From assembly GCA_003604975.1 (NCBI GenBank), contig QZIR01000016.1:1-56108 (forward strand): a stretch of DNA of 56,108 nucleotides, written 5' to 3'. The stretch is from Desulforudis sp. (GTDB taxonomy: Bacteria > Bacillota > Desulfotomaculia > Desulfotomaculales > Desulforudaceae). The first letter of the stretch is position 1. Every line of letters starts with the position of its first letter. Shown in pieces: positions 40,554 to 48,900 of the stretch. Position numbers and translations under genes: made by a program. The notes below the pieces were generated by a model. The model was given only the letters and a program-made list of their open reading frames with translations, searched no databases and was not told where the DNA came from.

Positions 40554-41476
40554 AGCGCACTCATGACAGAAAGGAAATCACATGCTTGAAGGAAATGCGC
40601 GCGCTCTTTATACATAAAAATGACGGCGCTGTTCTTCCCGTGCAGGAAAAGCTGAACGCCGTCTGGGACGTTGTATTCGGTTTGCCGTTCTACCGCGATC
40701 TGCCGATGGACAAGCACACCTCGCGGAATCTGTTTCCCAGGCTGCTTGCAGACAAAGAGAAATGGGAGGAGACGTTTGAGGACGGTTCCGAAGGGAACAA
40801 GATGTTTCGGGAGTTTCTCTCCCGCATGGAATACTTTGCGGAAAGCATCCGCAATTTCAGAGGGCAAATAGCGGGGATGCTGGAGTTCTATTTTGAAAAA
40901 TTGAAACGCCGTAACAGCACGGCATACGCCGAAGCCTATGCGAGGTACTTTCTGGACATGGCGGCTGCCGGTGCGTTGTTGTTCGGCGATACACTGTTTG
41001 AGCAAAGTTTTCCTGTTCAGGTCAAATTCACGCCGATGCGGCATCCGGCAAATAACGGGAAGAACATACTGGCGGAGGAAACTGAGTTCTCTGCTTTCTC
41101 ACATTTCCTGTATACGGATTTTTACCGGGGACTCATCGCAGGGAACGCTCCGCGCCGCTGTCATAACTGCGGGCGTTTTTTCCTCTTGAACAGAGGCTAT
41201 GATACCTGCTATTGCAACAACATCGCGCCCGGCGAAACAGAAAAGACCTGCCGCAAGGTCGGCGCACACAGGAAAGCTCAGGATCTTACCTATGCAACGC
41301 CTGCGCAGATCGAGTACAGGAAGGTGTATAACCGATTAAAGACGCGTAGGGCGAGGGGTAAGCTGACCGCCGACGAATGGAACGCCGCCGCCGTTCTGGC
41401 ACTTGAGTATAAGGACAAAGCCGAAGCCGGAGAGATATCCGATTTTGAGTTGAAGGAAATATTCGATAAAATGTGA
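40550..41476 (+). CDS. DUF6076 family protein
   Basis: A 308-residue protein of the kind annotated DUF6076 in integrative elements of Clostridia. The C-terminal half carries a zinc-binding-like module, RRCHNCGRFFLLNRGYDTCYCNN...C (about 203-233), followed by a helical segment. The function is unknown. The ATG at 40550 lies seven bases after GGAGG and overlaps the stop of the preceding fragment (ATGA). A strong terminator follows. It is cargo of the former mobile element by context. Confidence 0.65.
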   Translation: MKRTHDRKEITCLKEMRALFIHKNDGAVLPVQEKLNAVWDVVFGLPFYRDLPMDKHTSRNLFPRLLADKEKWEETFEDGSEGNKMFREFLSRMEYFAESIRNFRGQIAGMLEFYFEKLKRRNSTAYAEAYARYFLDMAAAGALLFGDTLFEQSFPVQVKFTPMRHPANNGKNILAEETEFSAFSHFLYTDFYRGLIAGNAPRRCHNCGRFFLLNRGYDTCYCNNIAPGETEKTCRKVGAHRKAQDLTYATPAQIEYRKVYNRLKTRRARGKLTADEWNAAAVLALEYKDKAEAGEISDFELKEIFDKM

Positions 41477-41478
41477 CA

Positions 41479-41525
41479 ACAGCGGCCTGCGGAACACTCC
41501 GGCAGACCGCTGTGTTTTTTCTTTT
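41479..41525 (+). terminator. terminator between DUF6076 and DUF6550 genes
   Basis: ACAGCGG-CTGC pairs with GCAG-CCGCTGT with small internal mismatches and is followed by a T-rich TGTTTTTTC on the plus strand. The convergent DUF6550 gene begins its stop only a few bases away. Confidence 0.85.
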
Positions 41526-41530
41526 CTATC

Positions 41531-42256
41531 TTAATCCATAATTCTGATTTTGTGGCCGTTTTCGTACATATCCTCGGCGACTGTACCGACATTGGGGGCA
41601 TTGTTGTCCTCTATCCATCCGAATCCTGGAATCCATATGCTTGGCTTGTCGTCGATGACAGCTTTCGTTCCTGGCGCTGGATCATGTTTTTCGGAAGGCG
41701 GTGTACTGTCCGTGCTCATGATACCTACCTTGTGTCCGGTGAGCTCATCGTCGGGATTCCCGACCGTTGTTCCCGAACCGCCTCCCATGACGCCGACTTG
41801 CTTATTGATATCTCCTTCTCCGTCAACAGGAATTGCAATGCTTCCTCCGCCTTCATCCTTGACCCATCCGAATCCCGGAATCCACATGCACCGCTCACCA
41901 TGGACAATCTTTATCGTCCCCGGCTTGGGATCGGGAGAGGACTGTGCTGGTGCCGCTGCCGTTGCTGGCTGCTGTGCAGGCTTGGCGGGCGGCGTTGGTT
42001 CTGTTTTTTCTTCTGTCGTTGTTTCTTCAAATATCGGCGGTTCAATTTCTGCGACAAGCTCCGGTTCGGAAGTACGATTATCAGCAGAAAGAGTAATTGG
42101 CGACGTTTCCTCCAGCTTCACCTCAATTTCGGCGATTACGGCGGGTTTTACCGGTTCGGCGGGTACTTTCCCGCCCTCGACGCTTCGAGGCCACACAGCG
42201 GCACACAGGGCGACACAGGCGATAATGGCTATTCCGATGCTAATTTGCTTCTTCAT
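41531..42256 (-). CDS. DUF6550-like exported protein
   Basis: A 241-residue secreted or membrane-anchored protein. It has an N-terminal signal/anchor helix (KKQISIGIAIIACVALCAAVWP, 2-23), a Pro/Glu/Thr/Ala-rich linker and two copies of a module centred on WIPGFGW (about 124-130 and 212-218). The first is followed by VKDEGGG and the second by IEDNNAPN. Such proteins are found in conjugative elements and annotated DUF6550. The function is unknown. It is convergent with DUF6076 and divergent from the HTH gene. Confidence 0.65.
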   Translation of the reverse strand: MKKQISIGIAIIACVALCAAVWPRSVEGGKVPAEPVKPAVIAEIEVKLEETSPITLSADNRTSEPELVAEIEPPIFEETTTEEKTEPTPPAKPAQQPATAAAPAQSSPDPKPGTIKIVHGERCMWIPGFGWVKDEGGGSIAIPVDGEGDINKQVGVMGGGSGTTVGNPDDELTGHKVGIMSTDSTPPSEKHDPAPGTKAVIDDKPSIWIPGFGWIEDNNAPNVGTVAEDMYENGHKIRIMD

Positions 42257-42381
42257 TTAACTACCTCCCTTCAGCGACATACATTACCAGAGTCTTGTGG
42301 AAATAGCTATCAATATTTCGATAAAATCTACTCAAATATTAAATAAATATAAACCAAATCTTTATATATGCGTAAAATTTC

Positions 42382-42411
42382 TTGGAAAATGCAGATGAAT
42401 TTTGATATAAT
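42382..42411 (+). promoter_or_regulatory. promoter of the defence operon
   Basis: TTGGAA (42382-42387) and TATAAT (42406-42411) are separated by 18 bp and lie about 30 bp before the HTH gene. This is the only strong promoter I see ahead of the long plus-strand operon. Confidence 0.65.
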
Positions 42412-42442
42412 AAAGTGAAACTTGGAAAAACGGGTGGCGGCA

Positions 42443-42676
42443 ATGAAAGTAAGTTATAAAAAACTATGGAAGCTCCTTATTGACAGAGATATGAAGAAAA
42501 AGGATTTGCAACTGGCAGCAGGGTTAAGCTCTACGACCATTGCCAAACTTTCAAATCATGAAAATGTCAGTATGGAGGTTCTGAAAAAGGTATGTACCAC
42601 TCTTAGTGTTGACTTCGGCGATATTATGGAGTTGGTGCCGGATCAGACAGATAACAATAAGTCTGACAGCTTGTAA
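42443..42676 (+). CDS. HTH transcriptional regulator (HTH_26/XRE type)
   Basis: A 77-residue helix-turn-helix protein: KKLWKLLIDRDMKKKDLQLAAGLSSTTIAKLSNHENVSMEVLKKVCTTL is a compact Cro/C1-like domain. It starts at ATG 42443 after GGTGGCGG; an in-frame start at 42422 is possible. It leads the operon with a 17-bp gap to the helicase gene, so it is probably the local controller, like C proteins of restriction systems (inference). Confidence 0.85.
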   Translation: MKVSYKKLWKLLIDRDMKKKDLQLAAGLSSTTIAKLSNHENVSMEVLKKVCTTLSVDFGDIMELVPDQTDNNKSDSL

Positions 42677-42693
42677 CCATAGAGGAGCGAGGT

Positions 42694-45600
42694 ATGGAGA
42701 TATTCGATAATGTAACAAGAATCGTCAAAGATGATTTAGCAGCCACAATCAAAAAGGGCAGCCGCCTTTCAATAGCTGCTGCCTGTTTTTCTATATATGC
42801 TTATCAGGTGTTAAAAAAGCAACTCGATTACGTGGATGAGTTGCGTTTTATCTTTACATCGCCTGCATTTGTTTCCGAAAAAGCGCCTAAAGAAAAACGT
42901 GAATTTTATATCCCGCGTCTCAACCGCGAGCGCAGCCTTTACGGAACGGAGTTTGAAGTAAAGCTGCGTAACGAACTGACTCAAAAAGCGATTGCCCGCG
43001 AATGCGCTGATTGGATTCGTAAAAAGGTTGCGTTTAAATCAAATACCACGCCGGAAAATATGGGGGGCTTCCTCAACATAGAGTCCGGCAGTGAACAGAT
43101 TACATATATGCCGCTCGGCGGTTTTACCACTGTTGATATTGGATGCGAACGGGGAAATAACAGCTACAACATGGTTACCAAGTTTCCAGCACCACATAGC
43201 CAGGAATTCACCCGGTTGTTTGAGAGTGTCTGGAACGACAAAACGAAATTACAGGATGTGACAGAAGAGGTCATAGACAGCATCACCGCCGCCTATAATG
43301 AAAACTCAGCGGAGTTTCTTTATTTCGTGGCTCTTTACAATATATTCAATGAATTCCTCGAAGACATATCCGAGGATGTGCTTCCCAACGAAGCGACCGG
43401 ATTTAAAGAGAGTAAAATCTGGAGTATGTTATATGATTTCCAAAAGGATGCGGCACTTGCTGTTATCAATAAGCTCGAAAAATACAACGGTTGCATCCTT
43501 GCAGATAGCGTAGGACTTGGAAAGACCTTTACTGCTCTTTCTGTTGTCAAGTACTACGAAAACAGGAATAAATCTGTTCTTGTGTTATGCCCCAAAAAAC
43601 TCACTGACAACTGGAATACATACAAAGATAACTATATAAACAACCCCATTGCCGCAGACCGGCTGCGCTATGATGTTCTCTATCACACTGACCTGTCCAG
43701 AAACCACGGCAAGTCAAACGGACTGGACTTAGACCGTCTGAACTGGGGCAATTATGACCTCATCGTTATCGATGAATCGCACAATTTTCGCAATGGCGGC
43801 GAGGTTTACGGGGATGATGCACGGGAAAACCGTTATCTCCGGCTTTTAAACAAGGTGATTCGTCCGGGTGTAAAGACAAAGGTGCTCATGCTGTCTGCAA
43901 CGCCGGTAAATAACCGCTTTGTAGACTTGCGCAACCAGCTTGCACTTGCCTATGAGGGCAATTCCAGCCTGATAAATGAAAAGTTGAACACATCGAAACC
44001 AATTGATGAGATTTTCCGTAATGCGCAAAGAGCGTTTAATATCTGGAGTAATATGGAGCCGGAAAAAAGAACAACGGCGACACTATTGAAAATGCTGGAT
44101 TTTGACTTCTTTGAAGTACTGGACAGTGTGACCATTGCGCGTTCACGTAAGCATATTGAAAAGTATTACAACATGGACGAAATCGGTAAATTCCCCGAAA
44201 GGCTCAAGCCTCTGTCTCTGCGGCCGAGCCTGACCGATTTGAGCAATGCCATCAATTATAACCAGATATATGATGAGCTTATGAAGTTGAATCTCTCGGT
44301 TTACATACCAACAGACTTCGTCTTTGAGAGCAGACGGGACAAGTATGTCGACCCCGACGTCAATATCAACCGTGCCGGGCGTGAGCAGGGTATCCGCCGG
44401 CTGATGAGCATCAACCTTTTGAAACGGTTGGAAAGCTCCGTCTATTCCTTCCGCCTGACTCTCCAACGCATAAAGAAGCTGATTGATGATACAATTGCTG
44501 AAATTGATAGATTTGAGGCTGGTGATGATGCTGATATCGAGATGTCTGATTTCAGCGAGGATACCGATTTCGATTATGATGATCAGAATACCGACTTTTT
44601 CACCTCCGGCAGACGAGTAAAAATCAACCTTAACGACATGGACTATGTTACCTGGCGTGCCACTCTTCAACAAGACTCAGACGTATTGGAGCTGCTGACG
44701 CTTATGGTCGCCGACATCACGCCGGAGCATGATACCAAGCTGCAGACCCTGCTGCGTCTGATCTCGGATAAAATAGACCATCCCATTAACGAGGACAATA
44801 AAAAAGTTCTCGTATTTTCAGCATTTTCTGATACTGCCGAATACCTGTACCAGAATGTGAGCGGGTTTATAAAGGACAAATATGGGCTTAACACCGCTAT
44901 GATAACCGGCACGGTGGATGGGAAGACAACGATCCCGAAATTCAGGGCGACCTTCAATAATGTTCTGACTTGTTTTTCACCTGTTTCTAAAGATAAAGCG
45001 CTGCTTATGCCCGATTCAACCGACCGTATTGACATCCTCATAGCCACAGATTGCATTTCCGAAGGTCAAAACCTCCAGGATTGTGATTACCTCGTTAACT
45101 ACGATATTCACTGGAATCCTGTCCGCATCATCCAGCGGTTCGGACGTATTGACCGTATCGGCAGCCGGAATGCGCGGATACAGCTTGTGAACTTCTGGCC
45201 GGATTTGACGCTGGACGATTATATCAACCTAAAAAGCCGTGTGGAAACCCGCATGAAAATATCCGTCATGACTTCCACCGGAGATGACGACCTTATCAAT
45301 GCGGAGGAAAAGGGCGACCTTGAATACCGCAAGGCACAGCTCAAGCGCCTGCAAGAGGAAGTCGTCGACATCGAGGATATGTCCACAGGTATTTCCATTA
45401 TGGACTTAGGATTGAATGAATTTCGCCTTGACCTGCTTGATTACATCAAGAATAACGGTGATTTGGACAAGACCCCTTTCGGCCTCCATGCGGTTGTTCC
45501 CGCGAAGGACGATGCGCCTCCCGGCGCGATATTTGTATTGAAAAACATCAACGGCAGTGTGAATATCGACAACCAGAACCGCCTCCACCCGTTCTATATG

Positions 45601-45918
45601 GTATATATTGCGGATGACGGCGAGGTCATCTGTGACCATCTGTCCCCAAAAGAAATGTTGGATAAGATGAGATATCTTTGTAAGGGAAAGGCAAAACCTT
45701 TTGCAGAACTGTGCCGCGCTTTTAATCAGGAAACCAAGGACGGCAGGGATATGCGCCGTCTTTCTGAATTGTTGAGCGATGCTATCAACTCCATTATTGA
45801 CGTAAAGGAAGAAAGCGATATAGACAGCCTGTTCAAAAGCGGGGGTACCTCAGCTCTGAACACAAATATTACGGGGCTGGATGACTTCGAGCTGATATGC
45901 TTTCTTGTAATACGCTGA
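42694..45918 (+). CDS. SNF2-family helicase with N-terminal PLD-like domain
   Basis: Large (1074-residue) predicted DNA translocase. Residues 1-190 resemble the phospholipase-D-like domain found on defence-linked SNF2 proteins (LSIAAACFSIYAYQVLKKQL..ELRFIFTSP), but no HKD pair is visible, so this part is probably non-catalytic. The ATPase core has ADSVGLGKTFTAL (about 270-280), DESHNFRNG (about 360) and LSATPVNN. The C-terminal motor has ATDCISEGQNLQ and QRFGRIDR (about 814-821). It is followed by the DUF4391 gene, a frequent pairing in defence islands. ATG follows GAGGAGCGAGGT. Confidence 0.9.
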   Translation: MEIFDNVTRIVKDDLAATIKKGSRLSIAAACFSIYAYQVLKKQLDYVDELRFIFTSPAFVSEKAPKEKREFYIPRLNRERSLYGTEFEVKLRNELTQKAIARECADWIRKKVAFKSNTTPENMGGFLNIESGSEQITYMPLGGFTTVDIGCERGNNSYNMVTKFPAPHSQEFTRLFESVWNDKTKLQDVTEEVIDSITAAYNENSAEFLYFVALYNIFNEFLEDISEDVLPNEATGFKESKIWSMLYDFQKDAALAVINKLEKYNGCILADSVGLGKTFTALSVVKYYENRNKSVLVLCPKKLTDNWNTYKDNYINNPIAADRLRYDVLYHTDLSRNHGKSNGLDLDRLNWGNYDLIVIDESHNFRNGGEVYGDDARENRYLRLLNKVIRPGVKTKVLMLSATPVNNRFVDLRNQLALAYEGNSSLINEKLNTSKPIDEIFRNAQRAFNIWSNMEPEKRTTATLLKMLDFDFFEVLDSVTIARSRKHIEKYYNMDEIGKFPERLKPLSLRPSLTDLSNAINYNQIYDELMKLNLSVYIPTDFVFESRRDKYVDPDVNINRAGREQGIRRLMSINLLKRLESSVYSFRLTLQRIKKLIDDTIAEIDRFEAGDDADIEMSDFSEDTDFDYDDQNTDFFTSGRRVKINLNDMDYVTWRATLQQDSDVLELLTLMVADITPEHDTKLQTLLRLISDKIDHPINEDNKKVLVFSAFSDTAEYLYQNVSGFIKDKYGLNTAMITGTVDGKTTIPKFRATFNNVLTCFSPVSKDKALLMPDSTDRIDILIATDCISEGQNLQDCDYLVNYDIHWNPVRIIQRFGRIDRIGSRNARIQLVNFWPDLTLDDYINLKSRVETRMKISVMTSTGDDDLINAEEKGDLEYRKAQLKRLQEEVVDIEDMSTGISIMDLGLNEFRLDLLDYIKNNGDLDKTPFGLHAVVPAKDDAPPGAIFVLKNINGSVNIDNQNRLHPFYMVYIADDGEVICDHLSPKEMLDKMRYLCKGKAKPFAELCRAFNQETKDGRDMRRLSELLSDAINSIIDVKEESDIDSLFKSGGTSALNTNITGLDDFELICFLVIR

Positions 45919-45933
45919 CGGGAGGTGCCTTGT

Positions 45934-46584
45934 ATGATTGATTTACCAAGAAGTACGGTATTCAACCGGCGAATACCGAAGCAGAAGTTCTATGAAAACC
46001 TGTCCGTGACTGCGGAGCTTAAGCGGATATTTGTAGAACAGATTAATGTGATTTACTGGAGGAATAAAATCTCCCCTACTACAGTGAACATTGCCGCTGG
46101 GGAAACAGTCGCGGAAATTGAGGTCATAGAAATACGCCTGAACCAGCCCGGCCTTGACAAGCGAGTACTGCAGCTGATTGACAGGGAGATCCCCTACCAT
46201 ATCCTCTTTCTGCTTGTGTATGAAGAGCAAATGCAGGCATGGATCGGCTACAAGGAACAGAGCCAGGGCGGTACGACGGCTTTCAAACCGGGAACTTATT
46301 ATAACACCGAATGGCAGCCTGTGAATGAGATATCGCTGCGGATAGACGGACTCAGCATGGATGCCGTATATGAAGGCTTTATCCGGCAGATTGCCGGGGA
46401 AAGGCTGGAGGACAAAACCGGAGGCGATTTGAAAGATGCGGTCGCCCGTGATGAACGGCGGCAAAAGCTGCAAAAGGAAATCACTGCGCTGGAGAACAAG
46501 GTGCGCCGTGAAAAGCAGTTCAATATACAGGTCGCACTCAACGGTGAGTTGAAGAGATTGAGAAAGGAGCTTAATGCGCTATGA
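45934..46584 (+). CDS. DUF4391 family protein
   Basis: A 216-residue protein of the DUF4391 family: LPRSTVFNRRIPKQKFYENL at the start and an IPYHILFLLVYEEQMQAWIGYKE core. It ends in a charged coiled coil (about 160-216). The family regularly sits between an SNF2 helicase and a methyltransferase in restriction-like loci; the biochemical role is unknown. The ATG at 45934 lies seven bases after GGAGGT. The last four bases overlap the next gene (ATGA). Confidence 0.8.
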   Translation: MIDLPRSTVFNRRIPKQKFYENLSVTAELKRIFVEQINVIYWRNKISPTTVNIAAGETVAEIEVIEIRLNQPGLDKRVLQLIDREIPYHILFLLVYEEQMQAWIGYKEQSQGGTTAFKPGTYYNTEWQPVNEISLRIDGLSMDAVYEGFIRQIAGERLEDKTGGDLKDAVARDERRQKLQKEITALENKVRREKQFNIQVALNGELKRLRKELNAL

Positions 46585-48710
46585 TTAAGTTTAACAAGAT
46601 TGAAAATGCTGAGATTTTCACAAGAGATTTCAGACCTCTTGTAAAAAACAATGAGATAGGCTTCCCGACAGGCGAGGAAATCGCTGTAATATATGGCCCC
46701 AATGGGACGGGTAAAACCAGCCTTATCAAGGTGTTGTCTAATGGGAAAAATACAAAGGTCGAGTTTCAGCATGAGGGACAGACCTACACTTCGGGGCAAG
46801 ACGTTTTTCATATCATCAACGACCAAAATAACCGTAACATAATTGCAGGCGAAACAAAGGACTTCTTTCTTGGCGATAATATAAAACGAGAATTCGAGTT
46901 GCAGGAATTTATAATTTCTGAACGTACCAAAATTATCGGAGCTATTATCTCAATGCTAAAATCCAATCATGGGATTTCTGCAGCTAGTAGCCCCCTGATT
47001 GAATTCGTAACTGTGCCTGAAATTGCTGCGATTATTAAGGATATAGCGAACAATAAATCTAAAGGAGAAAAATACTCAACTGAGGATTTGATTGCAAAAA
47101 TGAGAGCAATCAGTGTTGTTGAGATTCCCGAATATGATATTGCAAAGTTAAAATTCCTTAAAGATAACTTTGCAGATAAAGCCTCTATCATTCGTAAAAT
47201 AGAGCAACTTGATGCCCAGACGCTGGCATCGAATCCACACATTCATGAGATTGAGGAGAATACCGAGGCTATCAGCATTCTTAATCGCTTTCATAAAGAC
47301 CAGTGCATTGTTTGTGATACACAGGGCATTGACTGGGCGGCATTGCTTGCAGCAAAAACCCAAAACCGCACTTCTGTTTTTGAAGCATTAGACGAGAACG
47401 TTAAAGCACTTATTGAAAAAATTATTGAATTAGTGCCAGCTACTGACCCGTTCCAAATCAAACCGCTTCTGGTGGACGCAATTAGCAAGGGGGACAAAGC
47501 AAATATTATTGTTTTGATTACGGAATTCCAAGCGTATAAGACGCTCTATTGCCACCTTGTTCTTAATGATTTGGCTGGTCTGTTTGCAAGCAGCGAGTTG
47601 CCGGTAAAAATGGAGGAGTATCTGAAACTTTTAGATGAGAAGCCTGAAATAACCGAAGAGGATATGCTTTACATTGAAGAGATAATCAGTAACAGCATGA
47701 GTAAAAAACTCACTTTGGAAAGAGATGAGAAAAAGAATCTTCGGATTTACCTTTCAAGCCAAGAGTTTTTGGGGAAATCGCGCGAAGAATTGCCCTTGAG
47801 TACAGGTGAACAGAACTTCCTTTCCTTGACTTTCGAGTTTTTGAAAGCCAAGAATTCAGCTTGCCCTGTCGTTGTAATTGATGACCCTATTTCAAGTTTT
47901 GACTCAATCTATAAGAATAAGGTCGTTTACGCTATCGTTAAGATGTTACATCATAAGAAGCGGATAGTCTTGACACACAATACAGATTTACTTCGCTTGC
48001 TTGAAAGCCAGTATAAAAATTGCTACAAATTATATCTGCTCAACAATACTGAAGGTGAAGAAAACGGCTTTATTCCAATAAACCACAAAGAGCAAGATAT
48101 GCTAATAAGCCTTGAAAAACTCCTTTCAACCTTTAGGAAAAGTATATTTCCGCACATTCAGGACACAGACCTGTTCTTGATTTCTATGGTACCGTTTATG
48201 CGTGGGTACTCCAACATCATTAACAACACCGATATATCGGATAAACTGACACAATTAATGCATGGGTATAAAACTGAAAAAGTTGATGTAGCTCAAATAT
48301 ACATCACTCTGTTCGGGAACAAAGATAATAAAATACCAGCTTCTTACGAAATATCCGTTTCAGATATTTTAAGTAAGACAGTGGATGGAGTACACATCCT
48401 CGATAACACTCAGTATCCCTTATTAGATAAAACATTGCGGCACTCTTTTACTTACCTGTTTCTTCGACTACTGGTGGAAAAGGCACTCGTCGCGAAGTTT
48501 GGTATTGATACCGACAGAAACAAGCAGTTAGGTCAGATAATTTCGGCAGCTTACCCTGATGAAAATGATATTGCACAGATTCGGAATCGTATCAGACTAA
48601 CCTCGAAAAAGACTTTGATAAACGAATTTAACCATTTTGAGGGGAATTTAAGCATCTTCCAGCCGGCGATTGATATAACAGACCAAGCTCTCGGCAAAGA
48701 ACTGACATAG
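46581..48710 (+). CDS. ABC/SMC-type ATPase resembling PrrC/RloC
   Basis: A 709-residue AAA_13-like ATPase. Walker A GPNGTGKT (39-46) is near the N-terminus. The signature LSTGEQNFLSL (about 408), Walker B VVVIDDPISSFDS (about 430) and switch histidine VLTHN follow after a helical insert. The insert carries one CIVC pair (about 242-245), as in a zinc hook. The C-terminal region has RLLVE (Arg629, Glu633) and a later His685, a spacing-loose echo of the RxxxE...H triad of PrrC/RloC anticodon nucleases. The nuclease idea is inference. Start overlaps DUF4391. Confidence 0.75.
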   Translation: MIKFNKIENAEIFTRDFRPLVKNNEIGFPTGEEIAVIYGPNGTGKTSLIKVLSNGKNTKVEFQHEGQTYTSGQDVFHIINDQNNRNIIAGETKDFFLGDNIKREFELQEFIISERTKIIGAIISMLKSNHGISAASSPLIEFVTVPEIAAIIKDIANNKSKGEKYSTEDLIAKMRAISVVEIPEYDIAKLKFLKDNFADKASIIRKIEQLDAQTLASNPHIHEIEENTEAISILNRFHKDQCIVCDTQGIDWAALLAAKTQNRTSVFEALDENVKALIEKIIELVPATDPFQIKPLLVDAISKGDKANIIVLITEFQAYKTLYCHLVLNDLAGLFASSELPVKMEEYLKLLDEKPEITEEDMLYIEEIISNSMSKKLTLERDEKKNLRIYLSSQEFLGKSREELPLSTGEQNFLSLTFEFLKAKNSACPVVVIDDPISSFDSIYKNKVVYAIVKMLHHKKRIVLTHNTDLLRLLESQYKNCYKLYLLNNTEGEENGFIPINHKEQDMLISLEKLLSTFRKSIFPHIQDTDLFLISMVPFMRGYSNIINNTDISDKLTQLMHGYKTEKVDVAQIYITLFGNKDNKIPASYEISVSDILSKTVDGVHILDNTQYPLLDKTLRHSFTYLFLRLLVEKALVAKFGIDTDRNKQLGQIISAAYPDENDIAQIRNRIRLTSKKTLINEFNHFEGNLSIFQPAIDITDQALGKELT

Positions 48711-48747
48711 TGACTTTTGTAAGTAATCTTTAGGGAGGAACAATAAC

Positions 48748-48900
48748 ATGGATAAATTGCGATTTGAATCGGCGAACTTAACCACCGGAAACATTGAAAA
48801 AATTGCTAAAATGTTTCCCGGCGTTGTTACTGAAGGAAAAGTGAATTTCGACCTGCTTCGCTCCCTGCTGGGTGACGAGGTACACGGCGATGAAGCATAA
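48748..48900 (+). pseudogene. mod: 5' piece of type III methyltransferase gene mod, ended by a frameshift
   Basis: Fifty residues: DKLRFESANLTTGNIEKI, then FPGVVTEGKVNFDLLRSLLGDEVHGDEA. This is the usual N-terminus of type III Mod proteins. It stops at TAA 48898-48900. The family continues GDEAYEFTWVGK, and removing one A from GCATAATGAG would restore exactly that. ATG 48748 follows AGGGAGGAACAATAAC. Confidence 0.8.
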
